Shown piece after piece: positions 1 to 12,165 of a DNA stretch of 48,907 nucleotides (position 1 is its first letter; each line of letters starts with the position of its first letter). A model generated the notes under the pieces. It ran no database searches. It saw only the letters and a list, made by a program, of their open reading frames with translations, and was not told the origin of the DNA. The position numbers and the translations under genes are program-made. This DNA is from Hypsibius dujardini (taxonomy: Eukaryota; Tardigrada; Eutardigrada; Parachela; Hypsibiidae), in NCBI GenBank assembly GCA_001579985.1, contig LRSR01004005.1, forward strand, positions 1 to 48,907. Direction: 5' to 3'.

Positions 1-1283
1 CATTTACAGTTGTAGCATCTGCTCCAGTTGATACATTTAGGGACATTAAGAAAGCTCGGCTAACCAAGTATGAAAAACCCGGTCACGCCGCTGGGAAACT
101 CAGCCGGTAATACGTTGCACATATAACAGAAGCATCGTTTGGGGAAGATTATAGTTTATAACGCTTTTAGCACCATGGACGTGTCGTAATTAATCGCGCT
201 TTTACCGATGTTGTGTTGAAATCTCGAAGGGAACGAACGATAACTTCCCCTTATGTATGTAGATAAGATACGTGGTAGGCATACTCTGCTGTACATATAC
301 TATTTTCCCTTTTTCTGACCAGTTTACTTTTACAAGCTGCCGCGACAAGCGCAACTACTTTCAAACTTTTAACAAAGAAAGGAACGGTTAATATGCATTG
401 ACAAAGGGGTTCGTTGCATTAGGAAGTTATCGATCCCGCTAGATTAGCAATGTGACAAACATGATCTCAGGCACATATAGAGATAAAGACATCTGCAGGT
501 CCGACCCCAGGCACAGACACAGACACAGACACAGACACAGACACAGACACAGACACAGACACAGACACAGACACAGACACAGACACAGATATAAACATAG
601 ACGCACACACACAGGTCAATATCTGACACAAACACGTAAAATTGCAGGAAACTCGGTTATGAAGGTCCAATGAAACTGGAGTACGAAAATACAGTTACGA
701 TGCCAGCCACGAGTACGGACGGGACGGAACAACGTTTTTACGGTGTTTTTTGCTGACTTTCCAAAAGATCCGTAACGCCGCCGTGAAGCAAGACTTGAGC
801 CCCTCGTGTTCTTATCGCGTTTTCAACACCTCCTAAACACCCGTTCCGACAGTTCAAGGGCCCACCGTAGTCGAAAAGGAAATTTATGCCTGCCGAGGCC
901 GCGATGGAGGATCACGTGTTGTTGCCGTTTCGATGACTGCGGCCTTTCTCAAGAGAGGTCATCACAGGCAAACGTGTCTAAAAATCAATAATTCAAAAGC
1001 CTACAAACATCCAACTAGGAAACGTCATACAAGAGTGAAATTATCCGACAGCGAGCAAATAATTGCCCATACAAATCATTCAGGCATTCAGTGACGTGTA
1101 TTTTTTGAGCAGTAAAAAAGCCGGCGCCAATTGATCATCTATCCGTCATCTTCTTCCGCATCTTTTCCAGGCAAGATGTTTTTTTTCAGTGACCTAATTA
1201 TGCATGCAATCATTATGCAGCGGACTGTCAGTCTTATTACGCCCTATGCACAAACACTCGGTCTTATATTTTCCGTCTGAACG
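1..1283. other. Intergenic, no gene seen
   Basis: No supportable exon is visible. The stretch holds a hexanucleotide satellite at about 508-592, listed separately. The region before 1284 is AT-rich and presumably contains the promoter of the following plus-strand gene, but no clear core element can be named. Confidence 0.5.
508..592. repeat. (CACAGA)n satellite
   Basis: About 14 near-perfect copies of a 6-base unit. It reads as His-Arg or Val-Ser/Cys-Val strings in the various frames, which are artefacts of the repeat. Confidence 0.95.
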
Positions 1284-3586
1284 ATGCATTCCGAAAAAGT
1301 GAGGCATTCTTTGTTAAGCGTAAGTTCCTTGTGTTCCTTGTGTTCCTTGGCCTTATGTTTCCTTTTCGGTGTTTCCGGGCACGAGTTTCATGCCAAGGCA
1401 AATCATCCGGAAGGCCGGCAAGCCTATTCGAGCTATGTCAATCCTATTCCCGGTAATTCCTATCAAAATCTCGGCACGGGATACTCCACCCAGGCAGCTG
1501 CTCCCCCAACACGCAATGCCTATCCCGTCTACGCCCAACCGGTTTACCTCACTGCTGGTCAGCCGAATTACGGCTACACTGTCGCGACATCCACCGTTTC
1601 CGCGATCGCCTGCAAATCGACTACGTATCGCACTAACCTGGGGTATTGTTAAAGAAACTGTTGTTAAAATAATAATTGCATGGGTGTATGCTGTAAATTA
1701 CCTGTACATATAATTGCAGGTGCTACTGTGCCTTGATAGGACAACGATGTATTGCCGATAATTCCATCTGCATAGGCGATTTGAACGATGATGGGATCTG
1801 TGGATGTGTTGATGGCTATGTGGCTTACAAATATCGTTGTCTAACTACTGCTGCCTATAACAACAGTAAGGCACTCAGTCTTGAGTGGGTCTCTGTTGTG
1901 AGTCTACGGATTTGAGTATGTCTGTTAATGTTTTTCTGTGCTCGTTCCAACTTCTGTGTCTGAATCTAAATCTGAGTCTGTCTTTGTCTGAGCCGTCGTG
2001 TGAGACCTTGGCTGAGCCTTTCTGTGTCTGTGTCTGTGTCTGTCTGTCTGTGTCTGTGTCTGTGTCTGTGTCTGTGTCTGTGTCTGTGTCTGTGTCTCTA
2101 TATGCACATATATCTTGTAGCTTTCTGTGTAACTCTGTCTACATAATTCTCTGACCGTGTTTGCTAAAATTCTTGAGTGAAAACCATAGGCTGTCATCTT
2201 TTTCAGTTACGGCAAATGGTACGACGACCGCCAGTTCGTTTGCTATATATGGACCGACTATAGTAGCCTCTTGTCTACTTCCCCTCAATTCAGTGTTTGG
2301 TCGCCTACAGGTTCGTATCCAGTTATTTGTTTCGGTAGTTATGAGCTGAGCAAGTAAGCCTAAAATTCCTGCTCACCAATATACCTTTTATTAACAGGGA
2401 ACTGGGGCAACAACCAACGTTACGTATTCCCTTACGTTGCTGTCATCTTCGCCGCTACAGGTGTCGGGGGATGCTACCACCAAGTATGTGGACGTAGACC
2501 CCACGACCGGCAACTTGCTCTACAAGCTCGTGGCGCCAGCATCGCTGACGAACCAGCTCTACAGAGTAACAGTGACCCAACCGAACGGCAATTTTACAAC
2601 CAGCAACATAACGGTATGTCTGCAGTAATAGTGCTTACATAATAATAATATATTTTGTATCGAGTAGCGTAATTTTATCTGTGATGGATGCACAGTACTA
2701 AACTTCCCTTATGCCTTACTGACATAAATCTCTTCCAGGTCGCCTACAATTGCACTGGTATGAGTAAGGCTAACGCTTTATCTGTCCATCGGTGTTATCA
2801 TTTGTCTGAATGTCTAAAAGCCCAAATGTATGTCCTGGTAGTGTGGTGAGTTATCTTAAGTAGAGGTATTGACCCAAAGACTTCCTCTCTATACTTTTGT
2901 TGTTATGTACATGTGTCTGTTCCTGGGTCAGTGTCTATGTCTGTGTATGAGCCCGTGACTGTGACTGTGACTGTGACTGTGTCTGTGTCTGTGTCTGTGT
3001 CTGTGTCTGTGTCTGTGTCTGTGTCTGTGTCTGTGTCTGTGTCTGTGTCTATGTCTGATGACTTTGGGTCTATAGTGTCCGGAGTTTTGGTGAATCAGAA
3101 AATCGGGTTAACCAAGCTTTTAATGTATAGCTCCTACGTGTGCATTTGACTTCGGGAATAGCATCATCGTTGATTGTCTTCGGTTTACCGTGGGCGATAC
3201 CGTTGTCCGATATTTGGTACGTTTTGATATTTCATACGGTTCACCAGTAGTGATTATTCTCAACGTAGGATACCGGAAGCACTGCGGCTGCACCCTTTCT
3301 ATTATTTGCGAAGCGTAGACCGATGACCTCTGGCGTGTAAGAGTTCACACCAATCTATCTGCTCATACCGGCAATTTTGTAGGTCACCGGAAGTGTGGCG
3401 CCCACTTTCTTCTCAATGTCTCTCATCAGTTCATCTTCCCAAACCGGAAACACCTTTTTTCGCATCGATCCAGTCACCGGGCAGGTGTTTCTGCTGAAGA
3501 TGCCTCACGGTGGAGCTTTCGTTGAAAATTATAGCGTTTCCGCAACGAATGCCGCGGGTGCCTCATGTGTCGCACAGACATTAACG
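1284..3586 (+). CDS. Secreted EB-module / cadherin-like repeat protein (partial model)
   Basis: Proposed exons: 1284-1642, 1720-1865, 2207-2310, 2398-2613 and 3383-3586, whose phases all close. The product starts with a hydrophobic signal peptide (about residues 9-30). A Tyr/Pro/Thr-rich stretch follows, then a Cys-rich EB/EGF-like module (IGQRC...CIGD...GICGC...YRC). The last two exons are symmetric phase 0-0 modules of 72 and 68 codons. They resemble each other ([17 protein letters not shown] against [17 protein letters not shown]) and carry a cadherin-like 'IDPVTGQV' or 'VDPTTGNL' motif. A 19-nt exon at 2739-2757 would break the phase and was left out. The 3' end is unresolved: after 3586 the frame runs into a CTGT satellite. 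The protein is presumably extracellular. I do not recognise an ortholog. Confidence 0.5.
2022..2097. repeat. (TGTCTG)n satellite
   Basis: Hexamer array in an intron of the EB-module gene; same unit family as the array at 508-592, on the opposite strand. Confidence 0.9.
2949..3053. repeat. (CTGTGT/CTGTGA)n satellite
   Basis: Hexamer array of roughly 17 units, starting with GTGACT variants that turn into GTGTCT. It lies in the interval between the last two modelled exons of the EB-module gene. Confidence 0.9.
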
Positions 3587-3654
3587 GTACCTGCATGTAG
3601 GGACCAATATATGTGGATCAAACTGTTTAGATTTGCGGTGCTGCGTCCGCCTCG

Positions 3655-3688
3655 ATGTGTTTATCTGTTTGTCTGTCTGATGGTCAGT

Positions 3689-3720
<32 letters not shown>

Positions 3721-3779
3721 GTGTCTGTGTGTCTGTATGTCTGCCTATCTGTGTGTCTGTGTGTGTCTGTCTGTCTGTC

Positions 3780-3810
<31 letters not shown>

Positions 3811-3903
3811 CTGTGTGTGTGTCTGTGTGTCTGTCTGTTTGTCTGTCTTTCTGTCTGTCTGTTTGTCTGTCTGTCTGTTTGTCTGTCTTTTTGTCTGTCT
3901 ATC
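3655..3903. repeat. (CTGT)n/(GT)n satellite
   Basis: Degenerate CTGT tetranucleotide array with a GT core around 3781-3810. All long open frames across it encode Cys-Val/Leu strings and are artefacts. Confidence 0.95.
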
Positions 3904-4077
3904 AACATGTTTATGAATCCTCAAATTTCCACCGGAAGAACTTTACAACATATCTTTATTTTGGCACTGATTAGTTGACGACCACCGAAACTTGCGTCTG
4001 AAGGACAGGACAGCACGGCAAGGCAACAACTGAGAAGGTGAATAAAGCGAACGAGCAAGAGACAATCTTTGATTTGG

Positions 4078-4822
4078 TTATGGGCTGACACTAGTCCCAG
4101 AAAATGTTCGGCACCGCATTTTGCGGTGCTGCCGTCGGTGTAGCTTGATTGCTACTATGAGTAGCACTACGCTTAGGATCATAAAGAGCGCGACGAAGAC
4201 CGCCAACGTTATCATAAGGGAGTTAGTCATGCAAACATCCGGTGAGCTCCGTGATCCTGACATTAATACATTCAAGTCAAATGGGGTCCAACAAAAGTTA
4301 TATCTAGGTTTTTTTAAGGAGGCTAGTTCTGTACCTCTTCCAGAAGTAGAAATGCCCGTTGCATCAGTAGAGTCCTCGATTTGTAGCTGCTTCCTCAAGT
4401 TGTATGTTCCAATATAATTTGTCTCGCGTTTCGTGCGGCTTTGGCCAGTCGAATTTCCGTCAGTACAGGAAGGCTATAAATGGAAGAGCTCATAGTATAA
4501 AAACGCAGCAAAGAAGATATACTCGAGAGGGAAAAGGTCGAACCTGAGGGCAAGAATCCAGACAGTAATTAACAGTACACTGGTAGGTGATCACATAAGA
4601 ATTTCGGAACCGGAAGGCATCGAATTCGGCTTGCAAGGTCTTGCCATTTAATTTAAAAGGTCGAAAAAACTCTGGCAACACAGGGCACCTAAAAAATACA
4701 AATGATTAAGGTTGAAATTTAAACAGCCAGTTCGAGTACATAGGGACACTGACATTGAGGGACATTGAGGCAGGCAAAGAGGCAGTTACACAGACCGACA
4801 CACATGCAAGCAGACAGACAGG

Positions 4823-4894
<72 letters not shown>

Positions 4895-4938
4895 GCAGAC
4901 AACACAGGACACACACACAGGCACAAAGACAAACACAA

Positions 4939-4969
<31 letters not shown>

Positions 4970-7900
4970 TAGACAGACATACAAACAGACAGACAGAGAG
5001 ACAGAGACACAGAGACACACACACAGGCACAAAGACAAACACAAAGACAGACAGATAGACAGACAGATAGACAGACATACAAACAGACAGATAGACAGAC
5101 AGACAGACAAAGCGAAACAGAGAGAGAGAGACACACACACACACACCGGCAGGCAGACAGACAGACAGACAGACAGACAGACAGGCAAGTGCACTCGTAC
5201 CCCGTGTCATCCGTCAGCTGCATTCGCTCATTCTCTTTGGCCCCAAAGGCATAGCAGTTCTTTGCTGCTATTCCATACGAGCCGTTTTCAGGAACCGCGA
5301 TGCTAAACATCAACGTATCGCCCAATACCGCACTTTGGAGTTGATTTCCAAGCAAATCAGTTATACCTATGGTCAGGTTCGGCGGCAAAGAAGTCAACGT
5401 GATGTTAGAGGTGATGTAAGACGTCTGCACTGGGCTCATCACGGTGAAAGCGCTTGAGGTGACATTGATGATGCCGAGGTCGTACTTGCAGTTGACGCGA
5501 TAACGACGGTCATTTTTTGTGACGAGAACCTCATGGTGTTGGAGGGTGACGGTGTTGGCAAACTCACCGTTGCCGTCGTAGACGGTGCCGCACGGTTCGG
5601 CCGACAGCGGCACGGGCCATGTGAAGTTTTTCTGGCCGTCGAAGCGAGCGCTGCAGTCCGGTGACGGACTGCCTTCGATGAAGAGACGACCGTGAAAGGG
5701 CTTGTCCATACTCACGGCGATCAGGATTTGTCCGTCTCTGCACTCGAATCGGACTGCAAATTTACGTCAACGGAATGTCAGAAAATTCAGCAATATATGC
5801 CGCTGCATTAATTTAAAATGATTTCAAGTTAAACGAACTCTAACTTAGCATATGGCAAAATAATCGCCGTAAACTTTTTAAAACTTTTATCTCTAGTCGG
5901 AAACGCTGTTATAGTAAGGGTATTCAAAGTTCGATTATGTGCAGCGATTATCTCGCTAATTCAAACTCGCTAATCTCCCTTGGTTTTGAAGATAAGCGAA
6001 AAAAGCAGCCAAGGAGCTGCTTTTCTCGCTTATCTGCTCGCTAATTTTGTGCATCTGTCTTGTGAGTGGTCCATGTCAGTTGAGATTAGCGAAGGAGACA
6101 CAGCCTCAGGTAAGCCAGGGGGCGTGTCCTCGTATCACCGTTGCATTGGCGTGCAAAACCAGGGAGATTAGCGAGTTTGAATTAGCGAGATAATCGCTGC
6201 AAATAATCGAACTTTGAATACCCTTAGTGAATTAAATCAATCGTTGAAAATAAAGTAATAACTAGTTAACACAAATATCGCTTACTGTCGGTGCATTCGG
6301 TGGATTTTTCATAGAACATATAATCATCCCCGGTAGCCGTGTCAATCATCCCGGGGACCTTGCCGAGGTTCGCGGTGCTCATCAGGCACTGCCGATGTGC
6401 TTCGCTGTAGCTGAATGACAGACAAGAAATAGACGCTTCGCATAGCTCCTCACAGGCATCCAGGGCGACATCCTGAACGGCGGTCGAGACGTGGGCGTTG
6501 ACGATCCGTCCGGTGGTCCTGGTATAGCGACAGGTGCCCGAGTTCTCCCCCGCCGGTCGCTGTCCAGCCCGCGATCCCGGAGCCACGCCTCCTTTCAGAT
6601 CCGCTTCGTTGGAAGAGGTATTAAACACTTGCTTTTTTAGGAGACCTGCCAGTGAAGCCGTGAGCAAAAGTGACGTGTCATTCCGCGATGACGTCACAGC
6701 GGCTGAACTAATGATCCCGCCAGTGGGTGTGGTCCGCGATGACGTCACTGAAGCCGAACTGAGCGCACTGTGTCCCGCTACTGAGACAGAACCGTTCGCG
6801 GATTTTGAGAGGGGCGTGGTTTGCGATGACGTCACTGTGGTGGCCGTATTCTTCTTCCCGTCGTCATTTGGTGAGGCGTGAGATGATATTGGTCTGGACA
6901 TGGTAGACAGAGACGCTGGAGTAGGCGAAGCCAGTGATGACGTCAGAGTGGTCAAGTTGGCATGAGATGTGGGAGGAGGGTGCCGCGGCGGGGTACTGAT
7001 TACGATGTCATCCGAGCCTGAACTCGAGAAGGCTTCACCCGATACCGATAGTGTCTGGGTCCCGGTCGCCGAGCCACAGGTGTTCTGAAGGAAATCAGCA
7101 TCGTTGCCGATATAGCCGCGTGGGTTCCCGGATCCCGGTCTGACACCCGGTGCAACTGTACACGTGGAATTCCCGCTGAAATAAGTGAGGTACCCACAGG
7201 GCGTCGTTCGGTTCTCCAGGCAAAAGTCTTCGCATTGCTGGAGACTGATTGGGTCATTCAGCTGAAAAGGTCGGTCCAACTCGAAGGAGCTGAAGCGGGT
7301 GAGACCGGAGAAGGTCGGACATCTCCTTCCTTCTGTGCAGAAGACCGGCAGCTGATTACCCATTCACTCTATGTTGGTTTGTTTGCCTAGCTGTCGGCCT
7401 GTCTGTCAGTCTGCCTGTCAGTGTGTCAGGGTGTCTGTCTGAATGTCTGTCTGTCTGACTTTTGTGTGTCTGTGTATATTTCTGCTTGTCTGCTTGTCTA
7501 TCTGTCTGTCTGTTTGTTGGTCAGTCGGTCTGTCTGTCTGTATGCCTGTCTGTCTGTCTGCCTGACTTCTGTGTGTCTGTGTATATTTCTGCTTGCCTGC
7601 TTGTCTATCTGTCTGTCTGTCGGTCAATCTGTCTGTTGATCCGTCGTTCTGTCTATTTCTTACCTGGAAGGCATGTAAACTCATAGTACTCAGTCAGCGG
7701 GCGTCCCAATACAGCGGCATATATCCGCGGAAGAGTCGGCACGACAGAAACCGACAGCCGATCATTATGACTGAGGATGCAGCCTTGACTTTGTGACTGA
7801 TACAAAAACGACCGACAAATAAAATCTGGTTCGCTCAAGCATAGCCGACTGCAAGACGCCGCCGAATCGGCCGGCACTGTCTTGTCGAAGAAAAACGCCG

Positions 7901-8629
7901 GAAACGCGACGTCTTGATAGCGTTGGAAAGTGTAGCTGTTGCCGCATCGCTGCGCACCTAAATGGCCGAACCAAATCAGGATAACAAGAACAAATCTCGG
8001 CAAAAAATGATCATTTCACTCAAGAAGGTCGGCTTACTCGGTACACAAAGGTTCTCGGTGTAATCACTTTGTGAGTCAGTCTGGAAGAGTCTGAGGTCGC
8101 TCCGTCGGTCGATGGACAGCAGAGTGCATTGCTGCGTCGTAAAGTTATATTGGCTGGCCTGGCATGTGAAATCAAATTCCTGCAAGAACCAAATCGCTGT
8201 GTATTTGTATTTCCGTATACATGACTCAGATATAAAATTGTCACGTTCGCGGAATACTGTCAAATCTTCTATTTCTAACGGTCGGGGAGGGGTAGAGAGA
8301 CTAATCTTCTTCCCCATAGTCTTTGCATTGTATTTTTCCATACCCGCTTTACCTTCAGACACGATTCGTAACAGTCTGCTCGAGAGGCAACGCCGTCCTT
8401 TACTTTAACGGTGTTATTGGCCGACGGGCTCAGGTCGTAGAGATAGGCCTTTTGTGGGAACCGCTCCAACGCCCATAGCCGCGCTGAGCAGGCAACGGAC
8501 ATTACTGCGAAAACGAAAAACATACTTCAAACACTTGACATGTGACATGTCTATCTTTCTGACTCAATGCCTCCCTGCCTGCTGACCTGTCTGCGTGTGT
8601 CTATCTTTTTGTTTTGTCTATCTATCTAT

Positions 8630-8674
<45 letters not shown>

Positions 8675-9189
8675 GGTTTGCCTGCCTTACTGCCTGTCAC
8701 CCTACAGCGTCACCTTCGTACCTGCATCGGTTTCCAAATTGATCTTCTCCAAATAATACGCATTGACCTTCGAAATCAAGTTCGTGCTGTTGGCGGTGGT
8801 GCTGAACTGCGAGCATGACATCGGCGGCACAGAAAACGATACGGCTCGACAATTTTCCTGCAAAACGATCGTACAAAGGCTCAAATCAATATCCAACACA
8901 GGGGAATAATATGACCAGGCACTTCTCCTCCCGTATACACACTACGCAATACCTCATCCAGGCAGCTCTTCAGACACATGGCGAGCGTCATCTGTGAAGT
9001 AACGACTGGGGTTGCATCATACATCACGTCGGAGACCTTCTCGAAGGTCACCAATGCCGAAGCCGAATGCCAACCTGTTGGAATAACACATGTCGCATTC
9101 GGCAAATCAAACGAACGAAGTCTCATTAACAGACAAACTTCCTTACCGAGTTCCCACAACACGGCCAAAATCCAAAGTGAACGCTGCAT
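4078..9189 (-). CDS. nompA: NompA-like PAN/ZP transmembrane protein
   Basis: Nine exons: 9189-8953, 8857-8722, 8504-8353, 8179-8038, 7957-7664, 7332-6286, 5753-5201, 4688-4544, 4473-4078. They total 3102 nt (1033 aa) and every junction closes in phase. An in-frame upstream Met at 9225 would add 12 residues; 9189 is preferred because it starts directly at the signal peptide ([11 protein letters not shown]). Order: signal peptide; four Cys-paired PAN/apple domains to about residue 415; a Ser/Thr-rich mucin-like linker; a fifth PAN (about 575-665); a ZP domain (about 672-905, opening [12 protein letters not shown]); a dibasic furin-type site RTKR at 915-918; one membrane helix about 985-1010; a basic tail. 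Five PAN plus ZP plus membrane anchor is the architecture of Drosophila NompA and relates to nematode NOAH proteins, which are apical matrix proteins linking sensory dendrites or epidermis to cuticle. Cleavage at RTKR would release the polymerising ectodomain. It converges on the EB-module gene. Confidence 0.9.
4785..5190. repeat. (ACAG)n satellite filling an intron
   Basis: Long ACAG tetranucleotide array with short CA and GA interruptions. It makes up most of the intron (4689-5200) between the two ZP-coding exons of the NompA-like gene and comes within about 15 nt of the donor. Confidence 0.95.
5917..6224. mobile_element. MITE-like foldback element with 64-bp TIRs
   Basis: Positions 5917-5980 and 6161-6224 are inverted copies of 64 bp with about one mismatch. 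The element begins AGGGTATTCAAAG, ends with its complement, and is flanked by TA on both sides, as expected for a Tc1/mariner-type target duplication. A second internal hairpin lies around 5990-6035. There is no transposase frame. It lies in intron 6 of the NompA-like gene. Confidence 0.85.
7379..7660. repeat. (CTGT)n satellite
   Basis: Degenerate CTGT array, including an internal duplicated block (about 7455-7500 and 7560-7610). It fills most of the intron between exons 5 and 6 of the NompA-like gene. Confidence 0.9.
8600..8695. repeat. (CTGT)n satellite
   Basis: Tetranucleotide array in the second intron of the NompA-like gene, ending about 30 nt from the exon 2 donor. Confidence 0.9.
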
Positions 9190-9225
9190 CTCGAGGGACG
9201 AAGGGCAACGTGCCTGTATGGTCAC

Positions 9226-10486
9226 GCGGTCGCTATACGTGTGTGTCTAGTTGTTCTCCCCAAACACAGGTTTACCGGTAGATATAAATTCTTATTAGAA
9301 GAAGTCAGAAAGGTTTAGTAGTTATTTTATAAAAGCAACCGTGAAGAAACGGAAGCTTTTAATTGTGAATTCAGCGCCAGAAATCAAGAAAGTATGGAAT
9401 GTCCTCTCTCTCTTTAGGAGAGAGACCAAAAATGACAAGTGCAGTGAGAAAACACACAGGAAATTACTTTCACTGACACCCCTGCAGGATCATTACCGGC
9501 GGTCATGAACCTTGACAAGCCCAATGCTACTTAAAAAATTTAACTGCTAAGAGAGACAGCAAGAAGAAGGGATGAGAAATGAAGCGTGATCCGCGACGGA
9601 AAACCATAACACACACAAAAATCGCCTAAAATGTCCGGAAAGTACCCCAACTCCGGTACAGTTGATGGGCATTCAAGCATCACTTCCGCAACGGAAGATT
9701 TGCGGGAGCAATTATCGAAATCATGCTAGAAAAGATTACTTCTCTTTCAATGGAGAAATTTGTTAGTCATCAATAAAATAATGGCTCCCCGTGAAAACTG
9801 GACAACAGTGGAGCGTGTGCGGTTGCGTCACTGCGATCAGAAGCAGTCGTCGGTTCCCACCAAACCGTAACTGATTGGTCACAGACACACAAACACACTC
9901 AGTCACTCACACAGAGTGTGGGGATAATGAAGGCCACGCACACGCGTGCGGCCGACAATGAACACCTCTCCCTCTCTCGCACTCTCGCTACAATGCATAT
10001 GTGATTACGGTACGAGCGGAACAAAATAACAAGGCACCTTGTTAGAAACTTCATTACATTACCGGTGTGTTAGAAGTGAATGGGCTCGGATTGCTTCGTG
10101 TTCTCGTATTAAAAGGATTGATATTTGGATGGAGATGCATTTCAGGTCGCCAAATACAAATTAAAAGAGCACACATGCATACAGTTTGGTAATTATGCAA
10201 CAAAGTTGTCTTTGCAAGGCATATACCGTATGCCTAGAAAATGTGTCCACAAAAGGACGGACCGTAATTGGCGTAGTATACCGATTATGGCAAGTTGATA
10301 ATGACCGCTAGAAAACAATTTTCCTGCTGCCAATTTAGAGAGCTAAATAGTTGACAGGAAATTAACCTTTGACGAAATGAAATCAGGACCGGAAGTCCAG
10401 CCGAGAGTGGGTCCTGGCCGAATAACGCTCTATCATGTCCTGAGGAACCATACCACACAAAAATCACTGCCTGAGTACTTACTTAC

Positions 10487-10536
<50 letters not shown>

Positions 10537-10649
10537 CCTGTATGACTATGTGGCTGTCGTTCAGTCTGTCTGTCCGTCTATCCACCCTGTCTGCCTGAAT
10601 GACTAAGCGCCTGTATGTTTTTCTTTCTGTCCTTTTGCTAATTTATCTG
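9226..10649. other. Intergenic, upstream of NompA-like gene
   Basis: No exon is supportable. The interval contains a short CTCTCT...AGAGAG palindrome near 9400-9425 and CA-rich patches near 9880-9950. The part nearest 9226 presumably holds the minus-strand promoter. It also contains the CTGT array at 10486-10534. Confidence 0.5.
10486..10534. repeat. (CTGT)n satellite
   Basis: About twelve tandem CTGT units just downstream of the KIFAP3 stop. Confidence 0.95.
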
Positions 10650-11284
10650 TCAGTCTGTATGTATGGTCGAATAACACCATACCTCAACGTCATCATCGTC
10701 ATCTTCCAGATCATCGCTCAAGTCTAGGCCGATCTCCTCCAGACCGAACTTTGTAATGAGATCCATTTCGTCTGAAAGGTTGTATAACACATGAACCGGC
10801 TATGCATGTGAAGAATTGAAGTCATTGGCTAAACGAACCGTCATTGAAATCATCCGTTGCGTAGATATTGTCCACGCCGTTTCCATGTCGTGTCGCGATT
10901 GCTTGCAGCCACTGTAGAAAAATTATGTTAATCGAGGAATTTCCGGGGAGTTTTCGTCCGCTTCAACATCCATCCCGCTGTCGTTTTTAAGTACATACTT
11001 GACCATTGTACTGCTGGAAGCGTTCGGACTTCCACGCCTCGTGGATATCTTCACTGACCAGGGACAGATGCCGGAGGAGTTCCTCAAACAGCGAGCGCGA
11101 TACGTCGGACGCTCGTTGCGTATTAGCGGAGAGGACCTTGGTGATTCCGGGGTAGTCCATGATGCGGAGGCGAGCTGGTTCGTATTGTGTCAGCTTCATT
11201 AGAGCATATCCAATCTAAAAATGCGAGCCAAAAACGTCAGAACTGACCGAAATAAACAGAACAATAAATAAAAGAAAGGAAAAT

Positions 11285-11322
<38 letters not shown>

Positions 11323-12122
11323 GGTTAGACGGACAGACATACAGACATTCAGGCCCATTAAAATCCAACCTGTAAAGAGAGTTCCTCCTGCTGACCATCC
11401 GGCTCGCCCAGCTTCCGACACAACCAGTCCGTCATTGAAGCAGCGGTAAGAAGATCTGCACCCTTGTCGGTGGATGCCAAAGCTCCAATGAAATACGCTA
11501 ACGCCAACAGCTCGGCTGGTGTCCGAGCCTGTACACTTTTCGCGGTGAGTTCCGTCTGGAGTTTACAGAACCGGGATACATCAGCCGCCGAGCAGTGATC
11601 TTTCTCCAGAGCAACGGCCAATCCGATAGTGCATTCCATTGTAAATTCAGTGGTCGCTTCCGTTTTAAACGCCTTAACTGGAAAGATAAAACGCGAAACG
11701 TTAGAAAAGGACACTACTATAGATAGAATACCTTGACAATTGGTTTTAGTGTCCTACCGATAGTGGAAAGGTTCTGTTCACTCATCCACTTAGCATCAGG
11801 GACATTTTTCGTTACTAAATTGACTATCCTTAGCAGAGCAGCATCGGACGTAGCGAGTGAGGTAGCCATGACTTCGTCCATTTTCACGGCGCCAGCAAAA
11901 TCCTCCGCCAGACCAGGATGATTCACCAGGTTGGTGGTCAAGGCTAGGAGATATTCTCCGGAACCGGTATGGCTTTCGGAGTTCCGAGCAAGAAGACGTG
12001 CACACGTAGCACCTAGATCAGGCGCTGCTCGTAGACCCCTGTAAAGAAACTTCAGTTGCAATAAGTGCTGTCTGTCTGTCTGTCTGTCTGTCTGTCTGCC
12101 TGTCTGTCAACCTACCTGCCTA

Positions 12123-12165
<43 letters not shown>

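Noticed and set aside
444-673. His-Arg repeat frame and its antisense Val/Ser/Cys frames
   Set aside because: Produced by the CACAGA hexamer array; no start context, splice sites or flanking domain.
2739-2757. 19-nt exon in the EB-module gene
   Set aside because: It has plausible splice sites but breaks the phase to the next exon; the neighbouring phase 0-0 exons join directly without it.
3655-5306. Long Cys/Val/Leu/Ser or Asp/Arg/Gln/Thr open frames in several frames
   Set aside because: They are translations of CTGT/ACAG tetranucleotide arrays; the absence of stops follows from the repeat unit.
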